Source: Corynebacterium sp. Marseille-P4321 (GTDB taxonomy: Bacteria > Actinomycetota > Actinomycetes > Mycobacteriales > Mycobacteriaceae). Taken from it: a stretch of DNA of 64,000 bases. The notes under the pieces are model-generated. The model did not search any database, was not told the DNA's origin, and worked only from the letters and a program-made list of their open reading frames with translations. The translations under genes and the position numbers were made by a program. The DNA lies in assembly GCF_903645305.1 (NCBI RefSeq), contig NZ_CAHJXO010000001.1, positions 620,001 to 684,000 on the forward strand. The letters run 5' to 3'. How positions within the stretch are numbered: position 1 is the first letter of the stretch; each line of letters opens with the position of its first letter. Positions 1-8,965 of this stretch are shown piece by piece.

Positions 1-642
1 CACCTGGCGAACGAGGAAGAGACGCTGCCCACCGGCGAGCGCCTCACCCCGCGCAGGCTGCGCACCGTGGGCATCGCACTGGGGCGCGAGGACGGTTTCG
101 AGGCGCTGGCGCGGTTGTTCGAGGCGCCGTTCCACCCGAGCGGGCGGCTGCGCACGGACTTCATGGCGGAGGTGGGGGAACGGGTGAGCTTCGCCAAGGC
201 CCCGCTGTACGCCGCGATCCATGAGTCGATCTACGGTGGCGTGGCATCGGGCGCGACGGCGTGGGCGGCGGAGCGTGCCTCACGCGGCCTCGACGGGTTT
301 GCCCCGGACGCTTCGCCCGACGATGCGGAGTTCTTCCTCACCGGCGAGCACATCTTCCCGTTCCAATTCGATGAGGACCCGGCGCTGCGCCCCTTCGCAG
401 CCGCGGCGGAAAAGCTCGCCCAGAAGTCGGACTGGCCGGACCCGTACGCGGGGTTGCGCGAGCACGACAGCGCCTACGCGGTGGTTTACACCGACGATAT
501 CTACGTGCCGCGCGAGCTCAGCCTGGACACCGCGCGGCGCGTTGGCGCCGAAGTGTTCGAGACGGCGAAGTTCCAGCACGACGGCCTGCGCCGGCACGGG
601 GCCGAAGTGCTGGGCACCCTGTTTGAGATGGCCGGAGTGTAG
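1..642 (+). CDS. Proline iminopeptidase-like alpha/beta hydrolase, C-terminal part
   Basis: The frame is open from the first base, so only the C-terminal 213 residues are present. The tail pattern TAKFQHDGLRRHG-(x)-LF resembles the end of bacterial proline iminopeptidases (S33), where the histidine of a QHxGLR-type motif is catalytic; that His is present. The nucleophile serine and the acidic residue would lie upstream of the window. Family enzymes release N-terminal proline from peptides in the cytoplasm. The stop codon abuts the stop of the convergent BCCT gene with no spacer. The exact substrate is inferred only from the family. Confidence 0.75.
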   Translation, partial: HLANEEETLPTGERLTPRRLRTVGIALGREDGFEALARLFEAPFHPSGRLRTDFMAEVGERVSFAKAPLYAAIHESIYGGVASGATAWAAERASRGLDGFAPDASPDDAEFFLTGEHIFPFQFDEDPALRPFAAAAEKLAQKSDWPDPYAGLREHDSAYAVVYTDDIYVPRELSLDTARRVGAEVFETAKFQHDGLRRHGAEVLGTLFEMAGV

Positions 643-2628
643 CTACTTCTCGTCCTGGTTGTCCACCGCGGTGTCTTGGTAGATCTCCTTGACGCTGGTG
701 CTGCCGCCTGCGGAGGTCTGGGAATCAGCTTCGCCGTCTTCTTCCTCCTTCGGCGTGTAGCCGTCGGACCATTCACCGGTTTTGTAGTCGTAGCCCACGG
801 GCTTGCCCTCTTCGTCGGTGCGCCGGTACCACTCGGTGAGGTCGTCAGCGGTGGAGTCGAAAGTGGCGCCGGCGCCCATGCCTTCCTCGGCGGGCTCGAC
901 GGCCAGCTCGAAGTCGTCGCCGTACTCCTCCAGGCCGCGGATCACGGCGGACTTCATCGCGTTGCGGGCGTACGCGTTGCGGATGGCGATCGGGTCTGTA
1001 GAGAGATCGCGCACGAAGGAATACATGAGCACGATGACCACGATGGAAAACGGCATCGCGCTCAAGATGGTCAAGGACTGCAGGCCGGAGAGCGCATCTT
1101 CGCCGCCGGTGAGCAGCATGACGACGGCGATGCCCATCATGCACAGGCCCCAGAACACCACGACCAGCTTGTTCGGTTCCGGGTCACCCTTCGACGACAT
1201 CGAGCCCATCACCACCGACGCCGAGTCGGCGGAAGTAATGAAGAATACCGACAGGATGCCCACCAGGATGAATGGAGTGATCGAGGCGAGCGGCAGCTCG
1301 CCGAACATGTTGAACAGCACCTGCTCAGGGGTGGCGGAGCCGTCGAAGCCGTCGATGTCCGCTCGCGAGAATGTGATCGCAGTGCCGCCGAAGACGGTGA
1401 AGGCCAAGATGAGCACGATGGTGGGCACCATGATGGACACGGTGACGAACTGGCGCAGGGTGCGTCCGCGGGAAATCTTCGCGATAAACATGCCCACGAA
1501 CGGCGCCCACGCAATCCACCAGGCCCAGTAGAAAGCGGTCCAGTCGGTCTGGAACGCGAGCGTTTCTTCGCCCCAGGACAGCGAGCGGGACGCCATGTCG
1601 AAGAACTTGTCTACGTACGCCAGCGAACCGGACGGCAGCAGGTTGATCAGAAACAGCGTTGGCCCGCAGATGAAGACGAACAGGATCGCGCCGAAGGTAA
1701 AGGAGATGTTGATGTTGGACAGAATGCGGATGCCCTTGCCCACCCCAGAGACGGCGGAGATGACAAACCCGATGGTCAGCACACCCATCACGGTGAGCAG
1801 GATGCCCATTGAGGTTTCCTCGCCGCCGCGGATAATCGCAATGCCCTGGCCGATCTGCAGCGTCGAGATACCCAGGGAGGCGGCGGTGCCGAACAAGGTG
1901 GCCACAATCGCCAAGATGTCAATCACGGTGCCCATCGGGCCTGAGCGCTTGGTAATCGGGGTAAACAACGAGCTCATTAGTGTCGGGCGGCCGCGACGGT
2001 AGCAGGAGTATGCCATTGCGCCGCCGACAAGCGAGTACAGCGCCCAGGGGTTTACGCCCCAGTGGAAACCAGCCTGTGCCATGGCTTGGTGGAGGGCCTC
2101 CTCCGTTTCTGCCTCTACCGTCAAAGGCGGCGGGTCGAGGTACATCGCCAGCGGCTCGGATGGGCCGAAGAAGAAGATGCCCACGCCGATGCCAGCGGCG
2201 AACATCATGGCGACCCAGGAAAACAGGGAGAACTCCGGCTCCTCGTCGTCCTTGCCCAGTTTGATGTTGCCGAAGCGGGAGAACGCCAGCACCACCATCA
2301 GGATGACGCAGAGCACGAGCAGCACGTTAAACAGCCAGCCAAAGTGGCGCAGGCCCCAGGTGAGCATTTCGCTCGATACGTCGGCGACCTGCTGCGGGTT
2401 CGTCATGCCCCACGCCACGAAGGCGAGGATGGCTACGGCGGTGACACCGAAGACAACCTTGTCCAGGCCGAAGCGGTAGCGGTTTTCCTCAATCGCAATG
2501 CCCGGCACGAGGCCGGGGTGGATGTTATCGGGGTACTTCGCTGACGCGGTGCGCTTCACGCGCATGCGGTCACCCATGCGATCAGCGGGCCGCACCTTCG
2601 ATTCGGCTGACTGTTCTTCCTTTTTCAT
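643..2628 (-). CDS. BCCT-family osmolyte/choline-type transporter
   Basis: A 661-residue membrane protein of the betaine/carnitine/choline transporter family. After a hydrophilic, basic N-terminus (residues 1-55) come about twelve hydrophobic segments. The family tryptophan motif (FYWAWWIAWAPFVG, about 366-379) is clear. The glycine-rich stretch of TM3 reads GIGVG (146-150), where BetP has GMGIG, so the substrate or coupling ion may differ from BetP. A roughly 100-residue acidic cytoplasmic tail follows the last membrane segment; in the corynebacterial relatives BetP, EctP and LcoP, tails are tied to osmosensing. The likely role is uptake of betaine, ectoine or similar solutes. It is monocistronic and convergent with the hydrolase. 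Confidence 0.9.
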   Translation of the reverse strand: MKKEEQSAESKVRPADRMGDRMRVKRTASAKYPDNIHPGLVPGIAIEENRYRFGLDKVVFGVTAVAILAFVAWGMTNPQQVADVSSEMLTWGLRHFGWLFNVLLVLCVILMVVLAFSRFGNIKLGKDDEEPEFSLFSWVAMMFAAGIGVGIFFFGPSEPLAMYLDPPPLTVEAETEEALHQAMAQAGFHWGVNPWALYSLVGGAMAYSCYRRGRPTLMSSLFTPITKRSGPMGTVIDILAIVATLFGTAASLGISTLQIGQGIAIIRGGEETSMGILLTVMGVLTIGFVISAVSGVGKGIRILSNINISFTFGAILFVFICGPTLFLINLLPSGSLAYVDKFFDMASRSLSWGEETLAFQTDWTAFYWAWWIAWAPFVGMFIAKISRGRTLRQFVTVSIMVPTIVLILAFTVFGGTAITFSRADIDGFDGSATPEQVLFNMFGELPLASITPFILVGILSVFFITSADSASVVMGSMSSKGDPEPNKLVVVFWGLCMMGIAVVMLLTGGEDALSGLQSLTILSAMPFSIVVIVLMYSFVRDLSTDPIAIRNAYARNAMKSAVIRGLEEYGDDFELAVEPAEEGMGAGATFDSTADDLTEWYRRTDEEGKPVGYDYKTGEWSDGYTPKEEEDGEADSQTSAGGSTSVKEIYQDTAVDNQDEK

Positions 2629-2661
2629 AAGGATGAGTTAACACTGCAACCGTCAAAAGGG

Positions 2662-3573
2662 CTAGTGGTTTGAAGTGTCCCGGGGGAGCGAATCCCCGGC
2701 GTGCGGGTAGGAGGGCTGTGCGCCTGGGCGGGTGACGCTGAAAGCGGCGACGCGGGAGGCGAACCGGCAGGCGTCGATAAGCGATGCGCCCTGCACGAGC
2801 TTCCCGCACAGCGCGCCGGTGAACGCATCACCCGCGCCGACGGTATCCACCGCCGCAACCGAGGGGGTGTCAATGTGCGTGACGGTCTCACCTGCGGCGA
2901 CGAGCGAGCCCTGCGGGCCGAGCGTGAGCACCACGGAGGCGAACCCAGCTCCGCGCAGCCGAAGGGCGAGCTGTTCGGGCGTGCCGTCCGTGTCCAGGCC
3001 GAACTGCGCGCAGATCAGGCCCGCCTCGTGCTCGTTGGCCACCAGCGGATCGGCTTGAAGCAGCGCGTCCTGAGGTACCTCGATTACCGGCGCGAGGTTG
3101 ACCACCACCCGGTTTCGCGCCAGCTGGATGGCGCGCGCGAAGCCGTCCGCAGGGATTTCGCCTTGCAGCAGCACCAGGTCAGCGGACTGAATCGGGGCAC
3201 AATGCTTATCGACGAGCTCCCGCCCCACCAACCCATTCGCCCCCGGCACCACCAACACCGTGTTCTCCCCGCCGTCCGCAACCGTGACCACAGCCAGCCC
3301 GGTTGGCGCGTCGAGGCGCTCTACGTGCTCAAGGTCCACGCCCGCTTCTGCGAGCAGCTCGGTGGCGGCTGTGGCGTTCGCGTCCTGGCCCACCGCCCCG
3401 ACCAGTACTACGTCCGCCCCGAGGCGGGCTGCCGCGCACGCCTGGTTCGCCCCTTTCCCGCCGGGTGTGGTGCCGCCACCGCCGCCGAGCAGTGTCTCAC
3501 CGGGCACCGGGTGCCGCGCGACCGTGACGGTGATGTCGGCGTTTACGGATCCCACAACCACAACCTGGCTCAT
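2662..3573 (-). CDS. rbsK: Ribokinase (PfkB family)
   Basis: 303 residues, starting MSQVVVVGSVNADITV, the usual ribokinase N-terminus (GSxNxD, then the GG-rich hinge LLGGGGGTTPGGKGAN). The C-terminal GAGDAFTGAL motif near residue 250 carries the catalytic aspartate and anion hole. It would phosphorylate ribose at O5 using ATP. A longer upstream open frame exists, but the ATG at 3573 has a TATACT box 8 nt before it, so a leaderless start is preferred. It lies 50 bp downstream of the peptide ABC transporter genes, so co-transcription is possible. Two copies of the 11-bp dispersed motif fall inside this gene. Confidence 0.9.
   Translation of the reverse strand: MSQVVVVGSVNADITVTVARHPVPGETLLGGGGGTTPGGKGANQACAAARLGADVVLVGAVGQDANATAATELLAEAGVDLEHVERLDAPTGLAVVTVADGGENTVLVVPGANGLVGRELVDKHCAPIQSADLVLLQGEIPADGFARAIQLARNRVVVNLAPVIEVPQDALLQADPLVANEHEAGLICAQFGLDTDGTPEQLALRLRGAGFASVVLTLGPQGSLVAAGETVTHIDTPSVAAVDTVGAGDAFTGALCGKLVQGASLIDACRFASRVAAFSVTRPGAQPSYPHAGDSLPRDTSNH
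2772..2782 (+). repeat. Dispersed 11-mer CGTCGATAAGC, copy 1
   Basis: Exact copy inside rbsK. Followed by GATGCGC, close to the extended consensus N-ATGTGC. On the gene strand it is read as Leu-Ile-Asp (CTT ATC GAC). Confidence 0.9.
3204..3214 (-). repeat. Dispersed 11-mer CGTCGATAAGC, copy 2
   Basis: Exact copy inside rbsK, 422 bp from copy 1 and in opposite orientation. Right flank ATTGTGC. Read as Val-Asp-Lys in the gene. Confidence 0.9.
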
Positions 3574-3581
3574 GCCGCGCC

Positions 3582-3587
3582 AGTATA
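3582..3587 (-). promoter_or_regulatory. Leaderless -10 box of rbsK
   Basis: TATACT on the minus strand, 8 nt before the ATG at 3573. It fits the actinobacterial TANNNT -10 consensus and implies a transcript starting at the start codon. Confidence 0.55.
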
Positions 3588-3622
3588 TTCGGGGGCGCCG
3601 CTGCTCAGCAGATACTGGGCAG

Positions 3623-4960
3623 TTACGCCGTGAGCACCGCGCGAAGCAGCTGCTGCGTGTAGGGGTGGCGCGGGTTGTTCCAAATCTCCTCCGTTGCCCC
3701 GTGCTCCACGACCGCGCCACGGTACATCACCGCAACGGTGGGGCACAGCTCGCGCGCGACCTGCAGGTCGTGCGTGACAAATACCAAGGTTCCGTCGCCG
3801 ACGGTGTCGCGCAGCAGGTCGAGGACCAGGTCTTGGGTGGTGGTGTCGAGTGCGGAGACCGGCTCGTCGGCAAGCAGGATGTCCGGTCGTGGGGCGGCGG
3901 CGCGTGCGATGGAGATGCGCTGGCGCTGCCCGCCGGAGAACTCCCGGGGCCTTCGCGCGGCAGTGCCCTCGAGGCCGACGGCGCGCAGCACCTCCTCCGC
4001 ACGCGGCTGGCCCACGCCCGCCTCGCGGATGGATGCGCCCACGCTCATGCGCGGGTCGAGTGAGGAATACGGGTCTTGGAACACCATCTGCAGCCCGCCG
4101 TCGACGCGCACTGTGCCGGCGGTCGGCTGCGCAAGCCCCGCGATGAGGTGCAAAAGACTCGTCTTGCCGGAGCCGGAACCGCCCACCACCGCGAGCCGCT
4201 CGCCGCGCGCCACCGACAACGTGACGTCGTCCACGGCGCGGGCGCCGCCGCGCTCGAGCGTGACGCCGTCAAGCTGGATCACCGGCTCACCCAGCGCCAC
4301 GGGCTGCGCAGGCGCGCCCGGGGCCGCCGCCGCGGCGAGCGCGCGGGCATACTCCGAATCCGCGTCCACGATGCGCCCGTCTTTGAACACGTGCACCGTG
4401 TCCGTCATCCGCCGCACCACCGCAAGGTCGTGGGAGATGAACAACAGCCCCATCCCGCGCTCGGCCACCAGGCGATCCAACAGGTCGAGGATGTCCGCCT
4501 GCACGATCGCGTCCAGGGCCGTGGTGGGCTCGTCGCAGATGAGCACGTCCGGGTTCTGTGAAAGCGCCAGCGCGATGAGGACGCGTTGCCGCTGGCCGCC
4601 GGAAAGCTCGTGCGGGTAGGCGTCGGGGCGGTCCACGCCGACGTCGATAAGCAAACTGCGCGGCACGATGCGCCCCACCTTCTTCAGCGGGTCGAGCGCG
4701 GTCATCGGTTCCTGGAACACCATCGCAACCTTGCGCCCGCGCACCTTGCGGCGCACCCGGTCGGGCGTGCCCACCATCTCCACCCCGTCGACGGTGACGG
4801 AGCCGCGCGCAGGGAGGTCGCTGAGCCCCATGATGCTCAGCGCGGTGACGGACTTACCCGAGCCCGACTCGCCGATGATGCCCACCCGTTGCCCGCGCGC
4901 CACCGAGAACGTAATGCCGTGCAGGATGCCGGGGATTTCCAGGCTCTTAACGTCGATCAT
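3623..4960 (-). CDS. Peptide-type ABC transporter, fused double ATPase (DppD-DppF type)
   Basis: 445 residues with two complete ABC domains. Domain 1 has Walker A GESGSGKS (about 30-37), signature LSGGQRQR and Walker B LICDEPTTALD. Domain 2 has GGSGSGKT (about 250), signature FSGGQRQR and LLADEPVSALD. Single-chain fusions of DppD-like and DppF-like ATPases power oligopeptide, dipeptide or nickel importers. The ATG at 4960 is chosen over a GTG at 4966 because the GGGAG ribosome site is correctly spaced only for the ATG. The start overlaps the end of the upstream permease by 14 bp, indicating translational coupling. Confidence 0.93.
   Translation of the reverse strand: MIDVKSLEIPGILHGITFSVARGQRVGIIGESGSGKSVTALSIMGLSDLPARGSVTVDGVEMVGTPDRVRRKVRGRKVAMVFQEPMTALDPLKKVGRIVPRSLLIDVGVDRPDAYPHELSGGQRQRVLIALALSQNPDVLICDEPTTALDAIVQADILDLLDRLVAERGMGLLFISHDLAVVRRMTDTVHVFKDGRIVDADSEYARALAAAAAPGAPAQPVALGEPVIQLDGVTLERGGARAVDDVTLSVARGERLAVVGGSGSGKTSLLHLIAGLAQPTAGTVRVDGGLQMVFQDPYSSLDPRMSVGASIREAGVGQPRAEEVLRAVGLEGTAARRPREFSGGQRQRISIARAAAPRPDILLADEPVSALDTTTQDLVLDLLRDTVGDGTLVFVTHDLQVARELCPTVAVMYRGAVVEHGATEEIWNNPRHPYTQQLLRAVLTA
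4642..4652 (+). repeat. Dispersed 11-mer CGTCGATAAGC, copy 3
   Basis: Exact copy inside the fused ATPase gene; read as Leu-Ile-Asp on the gene strand. Confidence 0.9.
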
Positions 4961-5717
4961 GGGCACTCCCGAGCAGGTTGAAACCGAGCACCGTCAATGC
5001 GATCGCCGCACCCGGCCACAGCGCGAGGTGCGGGGCGGTGGCCAGATACGGCTGGGAGGCCTGCAGCATCCGCCCCCAGGAGGCGTAGGGCGCCGGCGCG
5101 CCGAGGCCCAGAAACGACAGGCCGGCTTCGGCGAGAATTGCCAGGGACAACGCGACGGAGACCTGCGTGGCCACCAGCGGCCAGATGTTGGGCAGCACGT
5201 GTCGCGCCGCGATTTTCGGGCCCGGGACGCGGGCGATGCGGGCGGCGGCGATGAAGTCAGCCTGCATCACCGTCAGCGTCCCGGCGCGCGCCACGCGCAC
5301 GAACCCGGGGATGCCCGCAATGCCGATTGCCAGCACGACGATCCACATGCTCGCGCCGAAGACCGCGGTGAGCACGATGGCTAAAAGCAGCGCGGGGAAG
5401 GCGAGCAGGAGGTCCGCGCCCGCCATCACGAACCGGGAGGCGCCGCGGCGCATGCCGGCGAGCACACCCAGCGGTACCCCGACGAGCGCGGAGATCGCGG
5501 TCGCGCCGAGCGCGGTGGCGAGCGTGAGCCGGGCACCGTCCATCACGCGCGAGGCGATGTCGCGGCCGAACTGGTCAGTGCCCATCGGGTGCGCCAGGCT
5601 CGAAGCCTGAAGCCGCGCAGTAACGTCGGCCTGCAGCGGGTCGTACGGCGTCCAGAACAGCGACAGGCACGCCACGAGCACCATCACGGCGACGATTGCG
5701 CCACCTAAACGTCTCAT
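4947..5717 (-). CDS. Peptide-type ABC transporter permease (DppC type)
   Basis: 256 residues with an N-terminal membrane segment, then a periplasm-facing stretch containing HPMGTDQFGRDIASR, the hallmark of DppC/OppC permeases. The binding-protein-dependent transport (EAA) loop reads AARIARVPGPKIAARHVLPN. It would form the import channel with the upstream DppB-type permease. The start ATG (MRRLGG) at 5717 overlaps the stop of that permease by 4 bp. A longer frame runs upstream but has no membrane-protein character. Confidence 0.92.
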   Translation of the reverse strand: MRRLGGAIVAVMVLVACLSLFWTPYDPLQADVTARLQASSLAHPMGTDQFGRDIASRVMDGARLTLATALGATAISALVGVPLGVLAGMRRGASRFVMAGADLLLAFPALLLAIVLTAVFGASMWIVVLAIGIAGIPGFVRVARAGTLTVMQADFIAAARIARVPGPKIAARHVLPNIWPLVATQVSVALSLAILAEAGLSFLGLGAPAPYASWGRMLQASQPYLATAPHLALWPGAAIALTVLGFNLLGSAHDRR

Positions 5718-6649
5718 GCCGCCCTCCGAATCCGCGGGTCCACCACCGCGTACGTGAGGTCGACCACCAAGTTCACCAGCAGGGTAAACGCGACCACGAG
5801 CATCATCACGGTTTGCACGGTGGTGAGGTCGCGGTTGCCCACCGCGTCGAGAAGCATTGTGCCCAGCCCCGGGATGGTAAACACCCGCTCGATCACCACC
5901 GCACCCACCACCAGGGTGGACAGCTGAATCCCCGCCACGGTGATCACGGGCAGCGCCGCGTTGCGCAGCGCGGAGGAGTAGAGCACATTGCTTATCGACG
6001 CCCCAAGGGAGCGTCCCGTTCTCACATAATCCTTCCCCATCTCCTCGAGCACCGCGGCGCGAACGTAGCGGGTGAGGATCGCCGCCTGCACCAGCGCAAG
6101 CGAGGCCACGGGAAGCACCGCGTGCGCGGGCGTACCCCACCCGTTCGCAGGCAGCCAGCCGAGGCGCACCGAAAACAGTGCCACCGCGAGGATGGCCACC
6201 AGGAAGCTTGGTACCGCAATCCCGAGCTGTGTAAGCCCGCCCACGACCGCGCGGCCGACTGTGCCCACCCCGGTGCCGGAGCGCCGCGCGAGGAACACAC
6301 CCGCCGGCACCGCCACCGCGAACGAGACCACCATCGCGGCGATGGTGAGCGTGAGCGATACCGCGCCACGCTCCAAAACCGTCGCTGTGATGTCCTGGCC
6401 GCTGGCCATCGAGATGCCGAAGTTGCCGGTGAAAAGCCCGCCTACCCAGTCGAAGTACTGCGCGTACAGCGGCCGGTCGAGCCCTAGGCGGGCGGATAGC
6501 TCCGCGACGTCCTCATCTGTGGCGGTTACCCCGAGCGCTACCCGCGCCGGGTCTCCCGGCACCGCGCGCAGCAGCAGGAAGATCACCACACTGGCCGCGA
6601 ACATCAGTAGGACGAAGCGGGCGAGTGCCTTTGTCAGCGCGCGTGTCAC
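5714..6649 (-). CDS. Peptide-type ABC transporter permease (DppB type)
   Basis: 311 residues starting at GTG 6649 (VTRALTKALARFVLLMF). It has the DppB pattern: an N-terminal TM, VPGDPARVALG, then several TMs and the EAA-type loop GKDYVRTGRSLGASIS. It partners the DppC-type permease and the lipoprotein. The 4-bp overlap with the binding-protein gene (6646-6649) supports the GTG start. One copy of the dispersed 11-mer falls in the EAA region; there it forces a rare ATA isoleucine codon, which is unusual in this GC-rich gene. Confidence 0.92.
   Translation of the reverse strand: MTRALTKALARFVLLMFAASVVIFLLLRAVPGDPARVALGVTATDEDVAELSARLGLDRPLYAQYFDWVGGLFTGNFGISMASGQDITATVLERGAVSLTLTIAAMVVSFAVAVPAGVFLARRSGTGVGTVGRAVVGGLTQLGIAVPSFLVAILAVALFSVRLGWLPANGWGTPAHAVLPVASLALVQAAILTRYVRAAVLEEMGKDYVRTGRSLGASISNVLYSSALRNAALPVITVAGIQLSTLVVGAVVIERVFTIPGLGTMLLDAVGNRDLTTVQTVMMLVVAFTLLVNLVVDLTYAVVDPRIRRAA
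5990..6000 (-). repeat. Dispersed 11-mer CGTCGATAAGC, copy 4
   Basis: Exact copy inside the DppB-type permease gene. Right flank AATGTGC matches the extended consensus fully. It is read in a third frame as Ser-Ile-Ser (TCG ATA AGC), using a rare ATA codon. Confidence 0.9.
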
Positions 6650-8070
6650 CGGACCACCTCGATGTCGTTCAGCGGCAGCGAGTCCGTCACCGCGTTCGGG
6701 TCCAGCCCGCTCACGCCGGGGGCGAAGAGCACGATGTTCGGGGCGTTCGCGATGGTCAGCGCCGCCGCGTCCGCCATGATGGTGTCCACTGCCTTTTCCA
6801 TCTCGCCAGCGGCGATCTGCTCGCGGGCCTGAGGCGAATCGTAGCCCAAGTAGTAATCCTCGCTGAACAACATCGGGATATCGCGCGGCTCCACGTGGGA
6901 GATGAGCGACGCCTGGTAGTCGTGGCCTTTGAGCACCTTCGCAAGCCATACCGCGGGAAACTCCACCGTTTCCAGACGCACCTTGAAGCCAACGTCGCGC
7001 AGCTGCGAGAACAACAACTCCGACGCCTCCTGCGCGTACGGCAGGTTCGGCACCGTGATAGTCACCTCTGGCGTTCGCCCGGCGAGCAGCTCGCGGGCCC
7101 GATCCGGGTCGAAGGGGTAGTAATCGCGGCCCGTAAACCACGGGTCCGTGGGCGGTACCGGGGCGCCGCCCGTGTCGGTTGCGCGGCCGCCGAAGACCAC
7201 CGCGTTCACCGCGTCGCGGTCCACCGCGTAGGCCACCGCGCGGCGCACGTCCGGGTCGTCGAACGGCGCGCGGCGGTTGTTCATGCTCAACAGCACTTCG
7301 CCGTTCGTGGTGCCCACCTCCACGCGCACGTCCTCCGGCAGCGTGTCCACCAGCTGCGGTGCCTGCATCGCCCACACCACGTCCGCATCGCCCACACGCA
7401 GCGCATTGACGGCGGAGACCGGGTCGGCGAAGTACCGGATCGCCGCGTTGCGCGCGGGTGGCTCACCCCAGTAATCATCCCGCGCAGAGAAACTGAGCGC
7501 CTCGCCGATGTCGAAGCGCTCCACCGTGTACGGCCCCGTGCCCAGCGGGTCAGTGGCCAGGCGCTCCACAGAATCCGGCGTCATCATGGCGCCAGTGAGC
7601 GTGCCCATGGACCACAGCCATGGAAGCGGAGCCTCGTCGAGAAGCACGCGCACCGTGCGCGCATCCACCGCTTCAACCTCCACGACCGGATCCATCTGCG
7701 CCTTCAATCCGTTCGTCCATGATGCGCGCACGTAATCGATGGAAAACACGACGTCATCGGCGTCGAAAACCTTGCCGTTGGAAAACGTCACGCCCTCGCG
7801 CAGATGGAACGTCACCTCGTTGCCCGCAATGTCCCACGACTCGGCGAGGTGTGGCACGGGCGCGCCTTCGTCGTCAATGCGCACCAACGTCTCGTACACA
7901 TTGCCCACGAGCGCTTGGGGCGCGGCCGCGCCGCCCACCGTCGTGAAATCGAGCCCCGCAGGCGGGGTAGGGGCAGCGACCACCACAGCCTCGCGCGGGG
8001 TGGGGGAAGCGCACGCGCCAGCTGAAAGCGAGGCTGCCGAAAGCAGCGCCGCCACCGCCAACTTTTTCAT
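6646..8070 (-). CDS. Peptide-type ABC transporter substrate-binding lipoprotein (SBP family 5)
   Basis: 474 residues. The N-terminus has a Lys-Lys-rich start, a hydrophobic core and a lipobox LSAGAC with the lipidated Cys at position 20. The mature protein follows the family 5 pattern (VGNVYETLVRIDDEGAPVPHLAESW, then FHLREGVTFSNG). It would capture the substrate outside the membrane and deliver it to the two permeases. The substrate cannot be read from sequence; family members bind peptides, nickel or oligosaccharides. It lies 10 bp downstream of the GntR gene and has its own probable leaderless promoter. Confidence 0.92.
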   Translation of the reverse strand: MKKLAVAALLSAASLSAGACASPTPREAVVVAAPTPPAGLDFTTVGGAAAPQALVGNVYETLVRIDDEGAPVPHLAESWDIAGNEVTFHLREGVTFSNGKVFDADDVVFSIDYVRASWTNGLKAQMDPVVEVEAVDARTVRVLLDEAPLPWLWSMGTLTGAMMTPDSVERLATDPLGTGPYTVERFDIGEALSFSARDDYWGEPPARNAAIRYFADPVSAVNALRVGDADVVWAMQAPQLVDTLPEDVRVEVGTTNGEVLLSMNNRRAPFDDPDVRRAVAYAVDRDAVNAVVFGGRATDTGGAPVPPTDPWFTGRDYYPFDPDRARELLAGRTPEVTITVPNLPYAQEASELLFSQLRDVGFKVRLETVEFPAVWLAKVLKGHDYQASLISHVEPRDIPMLFSEDYYLGYDSPQAREQIAAGEMEKAVDTIMADAAALTIANAPNIVLFAPGVSGLDPNAVTDSLPLNDIEVVR

Positions 8071-8077
8071 TCGCGGA

Positions 8078-8083
8078 ATTCTA
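8078..8083 (-). promoter_or_regulatory. Leaderless -10 box of the binding-protein operon
   Basis: TAGAAT on the minus strand, 7 nt before the ATG at 8070. It overlaps the stop codon of the GntR gene. Confidence 0.55.
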
Positions 8084-8860
8084 GTGAATGTGCGACTCGA
8101 TCTCGAACCACAGCGGAGAAGAGTGGCCGCGCACGTTGTTCAGCCCAAACGAGAGCTGATCCGCGCGGTAGCGGTGGACCGCGTACTCCATGGGCGTGCC
8201 GTTGTGCGTCAGCGCCTTGATCTCCACCTTGAGGTACGGCGCGCCCTGGGCGATCTCGAGGCGCTCGGCGACGGCCGCGTCAGCCTGCTCAATGGTGAAC
8301 GCGCGGGAAATGTTGTTGAAGTCCACGCCGCCGCGCACCAGCTCGCGGTGGATCGACTGGTCCTCGGTGTCCACCTCACGCACCGCGTCCGCGAGGTCCG
8401 GGTGGAAGTACAACGTCTCGTACACCACGGGCTCGTCGTCCGCGGTGTGCGTGCGCTCGACCACCAGCGCGCGCTCGCCCTCGGTAAGGCCGAGCTTCGC
8501 TGCATCCTCCGTGTTAAGCGTTACCATTTCGAAACGGTCCACACGCTGGCCCGGGTTCTTCCCCATGCGGTAGATCCACGAGGTGTTGGACAGAATCTCT
8601 TCGAACGTCTCAGTCCGCGTATTCGACAGCACCAGGGAGCGGCGGCCGCGGCCGGAGGAAAGCAGGCCTTCTGCGCGCAGCGTCGCCACAGCCTGACGCA
8701 CCGGGCCGCGAGAGGTGTTGAACTGCTCGCATAGCTCCACCTCACTCGGCAGCGACTCGCCAGCCGGGATGTGGCCCGCGAAGATCTCGTCGCGCAGGTA
8801 ATCGGCGATTTCCTCGTGCTGCTGGGGGCGACGCAACGGTCCGGAGGGCAGTTGTGCCAT
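8081..8860 (-). CDS. GntR-family transcriptional regulator (HutC/UTRA type)
   Basis: 259 residues. The N-terminal winged helix-turn-helix (residues about 10-75) shows the GntR pattern IADYLRDEIFAGHIPAGESLPSE and TSRGPVRQAVATLRAEGLL. The C-terminal half fits the ligand-binding UTRA domain of the HutC subfamily. The ATG at 8860 is preferred: an AGGAAG site lies about 11 nt upstream, whereas the same bases directly touch an alternative GTG at 8872. Adjacency suggests it controls the downstream ABC importer in response to the transported compound or a product of it. It probably represses its own gene as well. Confidence 0.88.
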   Translation of the reverse strand: MAQLPSGPLRRPQQHEEIADYLRDEIFAGHIPAGESLPSEVELCEQFNTSRGPVRQAVATLRAEGLLSSGRGRRSLVLSNTRTETFEEILSNTSWIYRMGKNPGQRVDRFEMVTLNTEDAAKLGLTEGERALVVERTHTADDEPVVYETLYFHPDLADAVREVDTEDQSIHRELVRGGVDFNNISRAFTIEQADAAVAERLEIAQGAPYLKVEIKALTHNGTPMEYAVHRYRADQLSFGLNNVRGHSSPLWFEIESHIH

Positions 8861-8898
8861 GGCGGGGCTCACTTCCTAAACTTGCAAAACTGGTCGGG

Positions 8899-8909
8899 GT
8901 GTACGACAC
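8899..8909. promoter_or_regulatory. Candidate GntR operator
   Basis: The perfect short palindrome GTGT-ACG-ACAC lies within a broader GGGG...CCCC frame about 40 bp upstream of the GntR start. GntR/HutC regulators commonly bind such GT-N-AC palindromes. Assignment is by position and symmetry only. Confidence 0.35.
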
Positions 8910-8965
8910 ACGTCCCCGATCGGCTGGAACGAAGCCCTACATTACCGCACGCGTCAAATGACTAC

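Noticed and set aside
8861..8872. GTG 8872 as the GntR start
   Set aside because: The AGGAA ribosome site would touch the GTG; spacing fits only the ATG at 8860.
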